From positions 10,898,997-10,962,996 of the forward strand of contig CM067507.1 in NCBI GenBank assembly GCA_034509495.1: 64,000 nt of DNA, given 5' to 3'. The notes below the pieces were generated by a model, which was not told where the DNA came from, did not search any database, and saw only the letters and a program-made list of their open reading frames with translations. Below are positions 36,001 through 49,700 of this stretch, in pieces; the first letter of the stretch is position 1, and each line of letters starts with the position of its first letter. The stretch is from Acestrorhynchus altus. Taxonomy: Eukaryota > Chordata > Actinopteri > Characiformes > Acestrorhynchidae. Both the position numbers and the translations under genes were made by a program.

Positions 36001-36085
36001 TGCCTTGGTTGGCTTTGCTGTCTTTCTGTTAGTGGTTGGGGGTGTGATGTTCCAGAGCTATGAAGTGCACAGGACTCATAAATGA
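33039..36085 (+). CDS. Unrecognised type I membrane glycoprotein, 161 aa, six exons
   Basis: Not recognised. Six exons join in one frame: 33039-33093, 33903-34027, 34317-34436, 34519-34552, 34647-34712 and 36000-36085. All introns are GT-AG, with phases 1, 0, 0, 1, 1, and the total is 486 nt including the stop. The product has a signal peptide (MLVFCLCVLFTSAALLPS, cleavage about 18-25). A roughly 110-residue ectodomain has six cysteines (33, 51, 72, 76, 89, 98) and three N-glycosylation sites (N39, N67, N91). A basic juxtamembrane stretch KTTKPSKNPKDR precedes a transmembrane helix (134-151, ALVGFAVFLLVVGGVMF), and the tail is about 10 residues. ATTAAA at 36127-36132 may be the poly(A) signal. 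It is divergent from CD83, 3.7 kb between start codons. The cysteine spacing is loosely receptor-like, but I assign no family. Confidence is for the gene model, not function. Confidence 0.68.
33335..33478. repeat. Degenerate 12-bp tandem repeat (TTTAATGACTTT-like)
   Basis: About a dozen imperfect units of TTTA(A/G)TGAC(TTT/ATT) in intron 1 of the orphan gene. Confidence 0.85.
34912..35510 (-). mobile_element. Tc1-like transposase remnant in orphan-gene intron 5
   Basis: Reading the minus strand gives a KHGGSSVWMLCCTRT-like core near 35230-35290, related to the usual GGGSIMVWGC region, with broken frames. The segment starts with the terminal-repeat-like sequence CCTGAAAAAGTGTTTGCC at 34918. 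No good right end was found. Confidence 0.6.
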
Positions 36086-36429
36086 TGACCTGAATCCACT
36101 GTAATAATGCATGCTAATCTAGTGTTATTAAACTATAACAGTTATTCAGGGGTTGACCATTATATTATAAATTAATATAAATCTCACATAAATGTATATA
36201 ATTTAGATTATAGTTTGTTTGATTTTGGATTTCAAAATAGATCACATGTATTTTAAGCTGTGGAAGCAAAATACATGAAGTAATACATAAAATACATAAA
36301 AAAGTAATTACATAAAGTAATATAATGTATAAAATATAGAATAATATGTAATATAATCACACGTTACTAAATACTGTAAATCTTATGAAGCTAAAATATA
36401 AGATGAAAATAAGACATATATATAATTAA

Positions 36430-36515
36430 ATCTCCTGTTCTTTAATATTACAAATGTTACCATTTACAATATACATTGTAATATAATAAAATACAGTAAT
36501 ATGCATATATGTATT

Positions 36516-36576
<61 letters not shown>

Positions 36577-36631
36577 CATATATACATATAAATATACATT
36601 GTAATATAAAATACAGTATTATGCATATATG

Positions 36632-36677
<46 letters not shown>

Positions 36678-36776
36678 GTATACACCATGTTCTTTTATAT
36701 TACACCACCATTTCCAATATACATTTTAATATAATAAAATACAGTATTGTGCATATACAGCATACCATATATATAC

Positions 36777-36816
<40 letters not shown>

Positions 36817-37032
36817 CATATTGTATAATTTATAATCAAAATAGGTAATAAAATACAGTATTATGCATATGTATAACATAGAGCATAACATATATATTGT
36901 ATAATTTACAAGTAAAATAGGTAAACTGTATGTTTTGTCTGAATGTTACCATTTCTTTTCATGTTCTTGTACATTGTTCTTGCCTCTATACTGTTATGCT
37001 GTAAATTTTATAAAATTTTAATTAATTAATTA

Positions 37033-37070
<38 letters not shown>

Positions 37071-37230
37071 TTTCTGTTCTTTAATATTACAAATGTTACC
37101 ATTTACAATATACATTTTAATGTAATAAAATACAGTATTATGCATATGTATAACAAAGAGCATAACATATATATTGTATAATTTATAAGTAAAATAGGTA
37201 AACTGTATGTTTTGTCTGAATGTTACCATT
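36430..37230. repeat. AT-rich higher-order repeat with (TA)n tracts
   Basis: Blocks such as GTTCTTTAATATTACAAATG (about 36437 and 37076) and GTAAACTGTATGTTTTGTCT (about 36922 and 37199) recur, separated by (TA)n tracts at 36520-36572, 36638-36672, 36779-36812 and 37036-37062. This looks like partial tandem duplication of an AT-rich segment between the orphan gene and the collagen gene. Confidence 0.85.
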
Positions 37231-37310
37231 TTTTTTCAATTTTTTAAATGATGCAATTAAACATATCTTTATTTTCCTACTGTCATTTTTTTACATTGTT
37301 CTACATTTGC

Positions 37311-37341
37311 CTCTATACTGTTATGCTGTAAATTTTATAAA

Positions 37342-37383
<42 letters not shown>

Positions 37384-37412
37384 TTTTATAAAATTACAGC
37401 ATAACAGTATAG
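37311..37412. repeat. Near-perfect palindrome centred on (TA)n
   Basis: CTATACTGTTATGCTGTAA, TTTTATAAAAAAATT and (TA)n on the left are mirrored by (TA)n, AATTTTTTTTATAAAA and TTACAGCATAACAGTATAG on the right. The arms are about 50 bp and would form a cruciform. It lies about 370 bp past the collagen stop codon. Confidence 0.9.
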
Positions 37413-37700
37413 ACATTTTTGTCTGAAATGTTGAAATAGGTTTTATCTCTGAATGCATGTTCTTATACCCCACATTCGCATGCACATTCACCAAATAATT
37501 GAGGGCTCAGTTTGAAAAAGTCATGTTTATCTTGGACATTGGTATTCAGGAACACAATACATGTACATAAGATGCTTTACAATATTATTTACATGTTTCT
37601 TTTATTTGCAGCCAACTCAGAATTTCTCAGACTGAAAACAAAATCAGACATCCTCCCTCACATAAGATATTTTTACAATTCAGTTTCAATCCTCAGAAGG

Positions 37701-37706
37701 TTTATT
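37701..37706 (-). promoter_or_regulatory. Poly(A) signal of the collagen gene
   Basis: AATAAA on the minus strand, 76 bp beyond the collagen stop codon (37782). Confidence 0.6.
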
Positions 37707-37781
37707 AAGTAAGTCATACATATTTTTAGTGTCCGTGTCCCTCTGTGATGTTTTCCAAAAAATTAGAAGATTCCTCTGTGC

Positions 37782-40700
37782 TTAGACTGTGGAACTAAGA
37801 GGTCCCTTTACCAGGCCCTGCTCTTTTCTTACTACAGGTGCATGAATGCTACAGTCCCGTGCCTCACATATTCCTGGTACACCTGCATCTCCCAACATTC
37901 CTGGCTGACCCACAGGACCTGGAAACCCACGAGGACCAGGTGGTCCCTCAAATCCATTTCTAGGCTCTGCTGGATGGCCTAATAACCCTGTGTGGGAAAA
38001 GCAGAGTGAAGTTTGTTGTTGGCCCTTTGAGATATGCCATTTGTCCTTAATGAAGCAGAATTAGGTTCTTAAATTCTTCTCAAACTGCAGACAGAACTGA
38101 GATCCATCTTACCTCTAAGGCCTTGGTTACCATCAGGACCTGGAAGTCCTTGGCCAGGGCTGCCCTGTTGGCCTTTCTGACCTTTTGGTCCTTTGCAGGA
38201 AAAAGAAAGGTGCTTGTCAAACTAACTTATTTTATTTTATTCATATTTGGGATTTTGTATTGGAGGGTACGCTGTACCTCTGTCTCCCTGTGCTCCTTTC
38301 TGACCCTGCAGACCTCGCACACCTTGTGGCCCTCTACCACCTTTTGCTCCAGCTTTGCCACTATTACCCTGAGAAATGTGAAATAATTAGAAAACACGTT
38401 CTGTAATTCTGTAAATCATATTGACAGACGTCAAACCAATACTTTAAATAAACTTTATGCCAACTGCAAAAAAATGTGATACATATTTTGCTTGAATGAT
38501 ATATCTTAAAGCAGCATTATGCGTTTCTTGGGTTCACCTTATAAATGTTGCTTTGCACATGGACTAGTAGAGAGAACCTTCACTAAAAGTAAAAGAAGCT
38601 TGTGGACTGAGGTAATAGAATAGAACTAACATTAAAGTAACATTACTGGATTGTGCACAAACAAGACTCAGGATGTGCAGAATTACACAGCTCTAGCAAG
38701 TGGTGTCCTGCTCACTTCACCAGAGTTACATAGTGCAGTTAGCAGCAGAGACTGGAATAGCAATCATAGAAAGTTATTCTTATTAGTACAGGTCACATAA
38801 GTATTGAAATTTTGAAATGGTTTTTAGACTGTTTATATTAAAAATGCTATATAATATAATTAAAAGAAACACATGGTGAGCTTTTTAATCTTCGCATTAG
38901 GTGTTTTTAAGTTACTCACAGATTTGCCTGGAGGTCCAGGTGGCCCTTGCACTCCTGGGGGTCCGATTAGGGTGCGGTTGTTGACAGGACAGCCCTGTGA
39001 ACATTTTGCCCGAATAGAGGCAGCATATTGGGAGATCTGTGCAGTGACCACACCTCGACAGAGCTGCAAAACCTGCTCATCTGTCAGCCCAGGACCCTGC
39101 AATGTTCAGGAGAGTTTATTCATAGAGCAATCCAAACAATTATTAATTAGTTTATGCCAGTATAAAAGTTACATTCAAATTGCATGCCGAAATGGTCATG
39201 TTTTTGTGATTATTGTCCATGACTATTAAAAATAAGGCTAGAAAAAAATTGGAATTCCTTAATGAATATTCCTTTAATTTGAATCAGACCTTTTTTTTAT
39301 TAAGCTCTGCAATGATGTTGGAGTATTCTTCTATTTCTGCCAATCTGCAACACATCTATGTCTACATCCTTGTGTCTGTTCTTGCAATCTCTTATTTAAA
39401 GTTCTTTGCTAATGCTGACCTCACCAATGCATGCTTGCTTTTCAACAAAGATTCCTGAAATCCTATATGGTTTATCCCAACACGAATGTATACACCTTCA
39501 AATCAAATCTGATAGTCTTACTATATATATTTAAGTGCCTTTTTGCCAGTATACTTAATTCATGCAAAAACCTTGTATGTTTATAATGTCAACATCAGAG
39601 GAGAAGCAAAAACCTTTCTTTGGTTTCACATTTAACATAATGGAAGTCAGTGTAAAAGGATTTCTGTCAAAGTTATTTGAACAAGGATATTGTTGTAATG
39701 TTATGGTTGAACAATAAATGTGTAAATTACATTTCATGATGAGTAGGCAAACAGAAATGTTCCAAAATGACCTAGAATAGGTCTTTGCAATAAAGCAGCA
39801 CTATAGAGAACAGACATTTTATTTTACATTCAAGATCTAAATAATGTACTTTAATGTTAAGAACACATTTTGCCTTTTTATCTTTAAGTTTATTTTTTAG
39901 ACACGAATGAAGATATGAAATGCTATAGGTCCTATAAAATCTTGTATGCAATAATAATAAAGACAGGGCCACTAGCATTTAATATCTTTATTTTTTTAGG
40001 TTATAGTAAATTTGAAACTTGAAATTACATGATAAATATCTGTAAAACCATGGATAATCTGGACTAAATGAAACCCAAGGGCCCACAGTTTGGAAAGAAT
40101 GTATTTTTTTCTTTCTTGTTTCTGTCTTAGGTAAGTGTTGTTGCTGTCCCAGTCCAATTATTTACTCAGAGCTCATATTTCTGCGTAATGAGCCTGTTTG
40201 GTTTTTATCAAGGCCTTTTTGAAACCCTGAAAGTAAATGGAGGATGTGTAAGCTTTGCAATACGCACAGGTTCACCTGACTCTCCCTTTGGTCCACTCTG
40301 TCCTTTTACACCCTGATCCCCGATAGGACCAAGGTCACCTCTGGGTCCTGGAATACCGGGAGGTCCCACACGGCCAACAGGCCCAACAGGCCCGAGGTAG
40401 CCTTTTTCTCCATGCTGGACATACACAAATACAGAGTTCAGGCTCATCTGCAGTTAGTTTAACAACACATAACCTTCATTTTTGGGTGAAGCTCATTACA
40501 GCTACAAATAAAGCAGAGGTTTAGGAACCAGAGAACCTATTGCTGAACTTCAGCAGAATTAAAATGTCAACAAGAAAAAAAATGCCATGCTTAAATGACA
40601 AACCTCCCCTTTGTCACCACGAGAACCCGAACTTCCCTGTTTAGAAAGAAGTAATAGTTAAAAAAAAACAAAAAAACACTCCCACATGTGTAATGGAAAC

Positions 40701-43700
40701 AGGAAGAGAAACAACCATGCAACTCTCAACTGAAACAGAACTGCCAATGTCTTTACCTTCTCTCCTTTAACCCCTTTTGCACCTTTCCTTCCTGTTTCTC
40801 CCTAAACCAAGAAAAAACCCATGATAATATGAAAAACAAATGATGTCAAATAACTCGTCATGCAATGTCATCTGATATGCATGACATTTCAAATGCCAGC
40901 CACACAAGAATTTCACCCCTGGTTAAAATTACGGAATCACCACTCTTGGAGGAAGTTCTAATTGTTTAATTTTGTGGAAAAAAAGTTAAATCAGGGACAA
41001 AACTTTTTTCAAAATTCCATCTTTCTGGTATGAAGAAACAAAAAAGAAAGGAATATAATTGTTGTTGTCAGTTACAATTGTGTTTTTTTTCAAGTAGAGG
41101 AAAAAAAATGGAATCCCTAAATTCTGAGGAAAATATTATGGAATCATGAGAAAAACTAACTAATGACAAACAGTATTCTTCATCAATTTGTCTCCAACTG
41201 TCTCTTATTGCTGTTGCCAATCAGCTTTGCAGATTGAAGATTTACATCTGGATTGAGATCTGGCCCATTTATAGGCCATGTGTGTGATATCATTTGTCTT
41301 TCTTGAAGGAAAGTTTTCACATCCTTTATTCTTCATCTTGAAAAATGAAGTCAACACCAAACATCCTTTCAGCCTTCCAATTTCTATGTAGACTTTTATT
41401 TGTTGGCATTTATTTATGATTTATTAATGACAGTCCTCTCCCCAGACTTTACCTGAAACTGACATGTTTTCTTCAGGCAGTTGTCTTTATAAATTTAACT
41501 GGACCAGGAACAAAAAAAGATCCAGCATCATCACCTTCCCAATTCAGATTCGCGATTCATCACTGAAGATTATTTTCATCCAGTCATTTTTTGGTTAGTG
41601 GTTAATGATGGCTTTCATTTGGCTTTCCTGTATGTAAATGCCATTTCTTTTAGGTGATTTCTTACAGTTTGATCACAGAAAATGACTCCAGATTCCACCA
41701 CTTGTTTCTCATTTGTTTTGTTGTACATTTCCTGTTTTCAAGGCATAAGTTTTCTGTCTTGACGCTTTGATGTTGTCCTTGGTCAACCTGTATGCTGTCC
41801 TTTACAACCTTCCCATTTTGTTTGTACTTGGTCCAGATTTTATACAAAACTGACTGGTACCAACCAACATCTTTTGCAACATTCCTTTTTTTTAATTCTC
41901 TTCGTTTCAGCTGACATCTCTTGTGTTGGAGCCAAGATTAATTAAATTAGCAGATTTAATCTGATGCAGGTGTTGGTTTTAGAACTGTGGAGTTACTCCA
42001 TAACATTTTCCTTAGAATTTAGTGATTCCATAGTTTTTTCCTCTACTTGATCTAAAAACCTAATTGTGACCGACTACAACAATTATATTTCTTTCTTTAT
42101 TATTGCTTCTCAATGACAGAAGGTTGGAAAACAATTTTGTGGCATGTCTCTGTAATTTCTACAAAATTAAACAATTGATAGTACTTCTTCCAAGAGTCGT
42201 GATTCCATATTTTTGCAGAGGATTGCAATCATAGAGCAACTGAGTGGGTATTGTGAAGGCAGGACATTTACAATCTACAAATGATGGTTTAGAACCCTGA
42301 CAGAGTACGCAGCTTGAAGCAAATTTGATTGAACAGTTTTCAGTGTTACCTTAATGCCATCTGGCCCGGTTTCCCCTTTGGAACCCTACAAAAGAAATGT
42401 GTTAAGAAACTGAATACTGTAAAAAGTAAAATAGCTCACCACAGTGGGTAACAGTAATACTTATTAATTGCTACCAACCTACTGTCTGGGTGCAGCTTAA
42501 TGTCACCAGGAGAATAAATGTTAAATGTTAGTTCTGTAAAGGGTCAGGTATTGTCCTTACTCTGGGGCCTTGCAGACCTTTTGGACCTGGTTTTCCTGGA
42601 ACTCCTGAATCTCCACTGTCCCCTAATGGGCCCTGAAAAACACAATCAGAACAATGTGGAGCATGTTTTACAAATGAGCAATACAGATAATGTTCATTAA
42701 TACAGTTTTGTCAGTTTAAGATGCGCCTCTGTAACTTTTAGCTATTTCTGTGATCACAAAATCATTGAAAACCGAGTTTCAGTATGATGTCAATTGATGA
42801 AATAAAATCCAATCCAAGTGTATATCACATAGCCATTCATGCCTGCTTTGATCACTATCTGCTCATGCAAAACAATGAAATGAAAAAGTACAAGAATAAT
42901 ACAGGAAAAAAGAAATACTAGTAACTGAATTTAAAGTGTCATATTTTCTATATATGACAGAAACGTTTCTCTTCAGCAAACTGACCACTGTCCTGGACAA
43001 CACATCTTAACTCCTCCATGACTCATTCAACTCCGCTGTAGCAAGGAGAAGTACAGGAGGTTTGTACCAACTGCTGCCACCTTGTTCAACTCCTCCTCAA
43101 TGTGTCAGGAAACTATTACACACTGAGACACTGAAAGGACAGACTCACTGAATATTGCTGAACCTTATTACTCCTTCTATCCAATCAATGCTCTGACACT
43201 TTATCTGCATATGTACATAACTGACAGACTCACTGAATGGCTGGGCATTACTACCCTTCAATCCATATCTCTTTGGACAGACAATATTCAGATCTTTTAT
43301 TTATATCTTTGCACAGACACTTGATCTGTACATGGACACAACAGACAGACTTACCGAGCCTTCATAGGTGCTGTATTAACATGATTGTTATCTGCATAAT
43401 GTTAATGCATTTACATATTATATGCTTAATATTCCTAACAGCAAACTTCTGTTTTGTAGTTCAGTAGTTTAGCTTCAATTCTAGTTTTGTTTTTTAGTTT
43501 ATTGCATTTTTCTCTGTCTATCTATTATATCTATCTATTTTTTACATTTAAAGTGACATATGTCAAGCTTTGTTTGTTTTAATGTTGATATTGCAAACTT
43601 AAAATTCAATATTCAAATGTATCCATGAACTGTCCATACATTGTTTTACAAAAGTAAAACAAAAACAGCTTAAAATATTTCACTTAACATGCAATGAATA

Positions 43701-46700
43701 TAAAATATGACAGTCATCATGTTGAAAATAAAAAAGCACAAATGAACTTTTTCCACAACATTAATTTTTTTTTAGATGAACTAATATACAGATATTAATG
43801 CCATTAATCCATAATCATATAACAACCTTCTACAGCACACCCACACATCCCCAAATGCACCCACACTCACGCCTACAATGGCCTTTAAAAATACACACTG
43901 CAAGTAGTTTCACTTTCAGTCACATGCTGTAAATTCCCTTTTATTTTAGAGGGAGAGTACCAAGAGTAACAGATATAGTGTACTCCCACGTGAAGTCCAC
44001 AAATGAATAACATGGTCAGCAAGGAAATTTTTAAGCTGAGACTGAAACAACATTCTCTGTAATCTAAAGCTGACATAGTATTTGTGAACAAAGATTATTT
44101 TTTTGTAATTTTAATTTGTAATTCAGTTTATAGTTGAGGAAGAATTACCTACCCTTGCGCCTTCTCTTCCAGGAAGGCCCCTCTCTCCACTATCCCCTTT
44201 TAAACCCTTATGGAACAAAAGTGAAGTAATGAAATTTCACAGACAATTACAGCTGTAAATATACCAGGTAAGATGATATAAAAATATTTCTCAGTAGAAG
44301 CGATCAGGTTCACAATTATGTAAATTAATTTTACTTTTGGTCCAAATGACCCAGGTGGACCACTAACTCCTGGAACTCCAAGAGGACCCTGTGGAGACAA
44401 AGTGATATGTTTTTACATGGAGAACCGGAATCACATTATTTTCTGTCCTCAGAACTGTTCCAAGAAGTGGCTTGGTTGAAACTTACATCTTCTCCAGGCT
44501 CTCCATCACTTCCTGGCAAGCCACTCAAACCTTTTTGACCCTGAACAGAAATAAATTATCAATAAATTGTGGATAATACAGATGATCAAACTGATTATAC
44601 AAGATTTTGGAACAAAAATCATAGGTTTCCTTCATAGATACATACTGCTCTAAAGAGCTAAGGAGTCAAATGGTTTATGAATGACCTCCAAATTTTCATA
44701 AACAACAGTTTGCTTAGAGTAGCAATTAAAGGGACCTAGGATGGTAGCACAAACATCAGCCCTCGTTTATGAGTAGAATAAGTTTAATTAAGATGAATAT
44801 TCTGCCTTGGCTTTTGTACTCCTTTTAGATTCCTCTATGGAATGCTAGATGAATGCTCTATGCCTAGATGAATAGGTGCAGAGATGGAGCAAACACAAGA
44901 GAATTTAAGCAAGACATAAGCAAGGACGGGCCGGGCCATATTGCTGTACCTAACTGACAATATAAGCTTGTCCTTTTGTGCATGCTTTGCATTCTGACTT
45001 GTGTTGTGTTGGTAGCAAAGTTGCAAAGCACTTTTAGCAATTGGAAGAGTTAAAGAGGGTTTACATCCTAAGGCTCCAGGAAGTGGGATGATCTTATCGA
45101 ATTTCTCCTCAGATATTACCATAGCACATTGATGGCAGCAGTGGATAGAAGAAGGCACCCACTAGCAACATGATGATGTGAGAAACCTACATGAACCACT
45201 GAGAGAGCGGCCTGAGGGATTAACCCGACACATGTGAAGTGACCCAACATTCACAAATGGGGACATTCAACAAGCAGTGATGCCCTCCATGAGTCATGGT
45301 CACAGCTGCATGATGCAGGACTACATGCACTCTGACCGTTACAACAACTGTCCTAAAACCATGTCAATGTTGCCAAAGAATGAACTGTCCTGCTTTTATT
45401 TTGGTGGAGACAACCAACAAATGTGCCATTCCAACAGCCACATAACCAGACCTATACCTGATTGAAAATGTGTGAGATGCTATTGGACAAGCTATTCAAC
45501 TCTCCACCATTACCGCAAAATCTGACTAAACCGAGTGAAAAATATTTAAACTGTATGAGATGGATTATCGCAGGACACCATTAGGAATTTCTACAACTCT
45601 ATTCTGAGACGTCTGTCTCATTATACAGATGCCATTCTTACAGAGAGAGTACTTCTGTATGTGTAGCTAAATAAATGTTACCCATATCATGTTTAATCAT
45701 GTATTGTTCCTGGTAACCTTTACCTTGCAGATGCAGACATAGAGACATATACATATATAAGGTCATCCTGTTGTACTTGCTTTCCATTCTGACTTGTGTT
45801 ATTGTGTTGGTTGCATCAAATTTGCAAGTTAAATGTGCCTTGGATAACAGTTCCAGATCAAATCAAGCAGTTGGAAGAGTTGAAGAGAGGTTGACATATT
45901 GCACACCATACCAGTCATTCAGATTACAATAGCACAATGTTGGCCGTAGTGGAGGCATCCACCAGCAATACAGAAAGTCTGGGAGACCTAGAGTTGGAGT
46001 ATGGAGGCCTTGAGGTGAGTTCTTTAATTCTGTTTCTGCTGTGGAACAACACACTGCTCCAAAATGCATTTGTGATGATCTCAGGAGTCACTGTATACAA
46101 CATCACCTCTATTAATTATATATGAGGGACACTAACAGCTCATGGACATGGGCAGGATGTCATGTGGTCACCTATGCTGCCTCTCATGGCAGGAATTCCA
46201 ACTGGCATTTCCCAAGTTCCCATGAGTTTCCCAAGAATGTGTCCACCAGAGTGCAACACTTGATTGGCCAGCCCATTTGTCAGCTTCATTCCTATCAGAG
46301 CATTTATGGGACCTGTTGGAATGTCAGCTCTGGCAGCCCACAAGTGTACAGTATCTACAAGCTAGAGGTGGCTCAACAGGGTACTAAAGCCTTCTTTAAA
46401 TTGTACAGTTTTCCCAAATAAGCATATTGTTTTTCTCCAATACATTGTCCTTACATTCACACATATATAAAGTTTCAATTGATTACAAAACTCTGTGGTG
46501 TATTATTTTTGTCATTAAGTGTACAAATACAAGTACTTACCACAAAATGTAAAATCAAGTTGTAATACTGATATTACTTTCACAAAGCCTGTTTTGCAGT
46601 AACTGAAAGCTTCCATAAACAATATCAGAATTACCTTTTGGCCAGGAACTCCCCTGTCTCCGGGTATTCCAGGATAGCCCTGTAAACATGCATGTAATAA

Positions 46701-49700
46701 ATGTTTCATCAGAAGTAGTAGTTACAGTTCTGTTTTCTGTAAGTCAGTGAAAAGAGATTACAAGAATATGGTTCTCTCACAATGTAGCCCTGTTCACCAA
46801 TGTCTCCAGAGAAGCCCGGTGCTCCAATCTGACCCTGAGAATAAACCAGAGGGATGTTGTTTTTGATCCATTTTTAAAAAATGCCAAAAAGGAAAGCCTA
46901 TATCAGTAGCTAATCATCTATGAATGTTGATTAATATCTGAACTGAAAAACTGTGATGTTTCTGCCTACCTTTTTTCCTTGCCTTCCCTCAGGCCCCTGC
47001 TTTCCAATTTTCCCAGTGGATCCCTAAAAAAAAGTCCGAGATTGTTTATCATTCTTCGTGTACAGAGATGTTTTCAGATGCAGGGGAAAACAGTATTCTC
47101 ATAAAGTCTATATGAATTTAGATGACATTTTAATCATAAAAATACTTCAATGTGGGACTGCTTTACCTTAATACCTTTAACTCCTGCAGTTCCTGGAGGG
47201 CCAATTGGACCCACTGAGCCCTACAATTTAAATGAGGAGATGTGAAGTGAGAACCAGAATACATACTTAAAATCATACAAAAATCTTATTTTTGCTAGTT
47301 TTTCCACCTTTTGAAAACACCACCTTCTGTTTCTAACATGACCAAGAAAAAAACTGGAAAGAAAGCATTTCAGTTACACTAACAGACATGAAGAAGACGG
47401 TATTCCTTTTTTATTGTTCTAGCTAACATTGAACAAAGTACATCAAAATTAGGCTTGAGTGAAACTAGACATAACTTTAACTCAAATACAAGTATGAGAA
47501 GTTTTTTTTACAGGGATAAATTACAAATGTACTTGCTTTTAAATGTAATGTAAATGTAATGTAAACTACTGTGAGCTACTTTACGTTTTTATAGTTATGT
47601 TGAACTATATGTAAACAAGGCTATATGTGTGAGTTTTTATAGTTTATTAAAAATGGTATTACAATTAATTAATATCATTTTACACTGTCATTTTACCCCC
47701 AATGTCTCAAATGTTTCATGTATAAAATACACTCGAAAAACTCAAACACATGCTGGTGAGGAATGATATCCACTTCTGGGAACATCTGTATTTGCATAAA
47801 TTTCCTTCGGGGACCCTCTGAGACCTATTTGAGGGTTTTAATTTAAGATAGTATACTCACTGTTTGTCCTGGAAGCCCAACTCCCCCACGAGGGCCCACC
47901 ATACCTACTTCACCCTACAGAACAAACACAACCTGCCTTGTTAATCACATAACAAGTGATCAGGTGTAAAATCCAACATGTCATAAACATGTACAGTTAC
48001 TTCACAAATGTATTGCTAGCATTTGTTCTAGATAGTCTATTTCATTAGGGCCATTTTCTAAAAGAAGTGTAATTCTAGTCATTTACCTTCAATCCAGACA
48101 CTCCTGCCTCACCCAGATCTCCAGGCAATCCAGGCAAGCCCTATGTAAAGTGGATTAGAATACACATATGCACATATGAGAGACACAGTAGACATATTCT
48201 AATTGCTCAAGCCTTCTTCCACTCACCATTGCACCAGAGAAGCCTGATGCACCTTCCTCTCCATCAGGTCCTGACTCACCCTAATGGAAAGCAGAATGTC
48301 GAGACTTTAAATGCCTGTGAATGCTCCAACATACTGTATAACATGGTGTGGTTTTTTTTTTTTAATAAATATGATTAGTTCTTATAAACTTTACCACAGG
48401 GCCTGTATCTCCTCCTCTGCCTCGAACCCCTTTGGTTCCTTTGTAACCCTGAGAAAATCACATGAAACAACATTAAAAAGCTATAGAAGCTTCTAGAAAT
48501 CAAGGACTCATAGAGAGCAGACCTTAAATATTCATTCAGTACTGAATCATTTACCTCCCTTCCTTGAACCCCTGGGAATCCTTGTTTTCCTTGCAGACCT
48601 CTGGATCCCTATTTATAAATAAAGAGAATTCATATACATAAACAATTTCTCCCAAGCAGACCCTCTTTCTGTAGTGCCAAACTTTGAACTGCATGCATGC
48701 TCTCCCGTGCTGTGTATTCCTACTGAACATTAACAGTTTGCACAGGAACATATTTGTTTTATTGCAATTTATTAGATTTCTGTTTTCAGTCACTTATATT
48801 CAGTCACACATTATATGCTGTCTTTACAAGCTCTGCTACAAGCTAATCAGTTATTTGTCCCAGAGGTGGCAGCCTGTTGCTTGATTGTTTTCTATTATTT
48901 GATTAAAAATATGCCCCCTTTTTGGCATAGAATGTTTAGAATAAGTAAGTAAATGAACAATAAATGAGGTCACTGAGGTTTTTGGATGGTTGGTCTTTTT
49001 TTATTACATTGACAAAGTATTATGAAGCTTATGAAGTTTTATTCTAAATGTTTACTCGGGGGATTTTTATATTATTTTATATTTTATATGGAATATGTAA
49101 TCCAGAGAAAACAATTTGTGTGAGAAAAATATTGAATATATGTAAGACAGTGTAATCAGTACTGCTTTAGCACTTCCTTTGCAAACTAGTCTGCCAAACT
49201 AGTTATCAATTAGATGACCAACCTTAGGACCAGCAAACCCAGCAAACCCAGGCTCGCCTGGCTCACAGTCACACTCAGTGGGTCCCTCCTCCTCCCCCAG
49301 AGAGGCAGCTCCTCCGTATGGGACCTCTGTATGGGTGTCTTCTTTGGCATAGTCATATGTTTCAGTGGTAGTGGCATATGGGTAAGCCTCCTCTGTGATC
49401 AGGGTGACCACTGTAGGGACAGGGCCATATGGGTCATACGCAGATTCTGTCTGCTCATCCTCATAGCGTTGGGTAGGCTCTGGATGGTAGTCCACTTAAA
49501 ATGCATTGAAAAGGCACTGTGAGACAATGGTTGACTGACCATTGCTGATATTGCTTACAAAAAGAGGTTTTCAAATGTCAATGAAAGCAGAATAAACACA
49601 GTTGAAATAACAAATGCAAAAGGCTAGTGTTTGAGGCACTGTTAGATAGAGTAATCATACCAGGGCGTGGGAATCCAGACTGTTCATCATGTCCATCTAT

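Noticed and set aside
33039..36085. LY86 (MD-1), expected on human 6p near SNRNP48
   Set aside because: The product has a transmembrane helix and lacks the MD-2-related lipid-recognition cysteine pattern.
46140..46343. Minus-strand frame with G/M/P-rich product inside a collagen intron
   Set aside because: Not Gly-X-Y, no splice sites in phase with the collagen exons, and the other strand reads equally well; left as unidentified.
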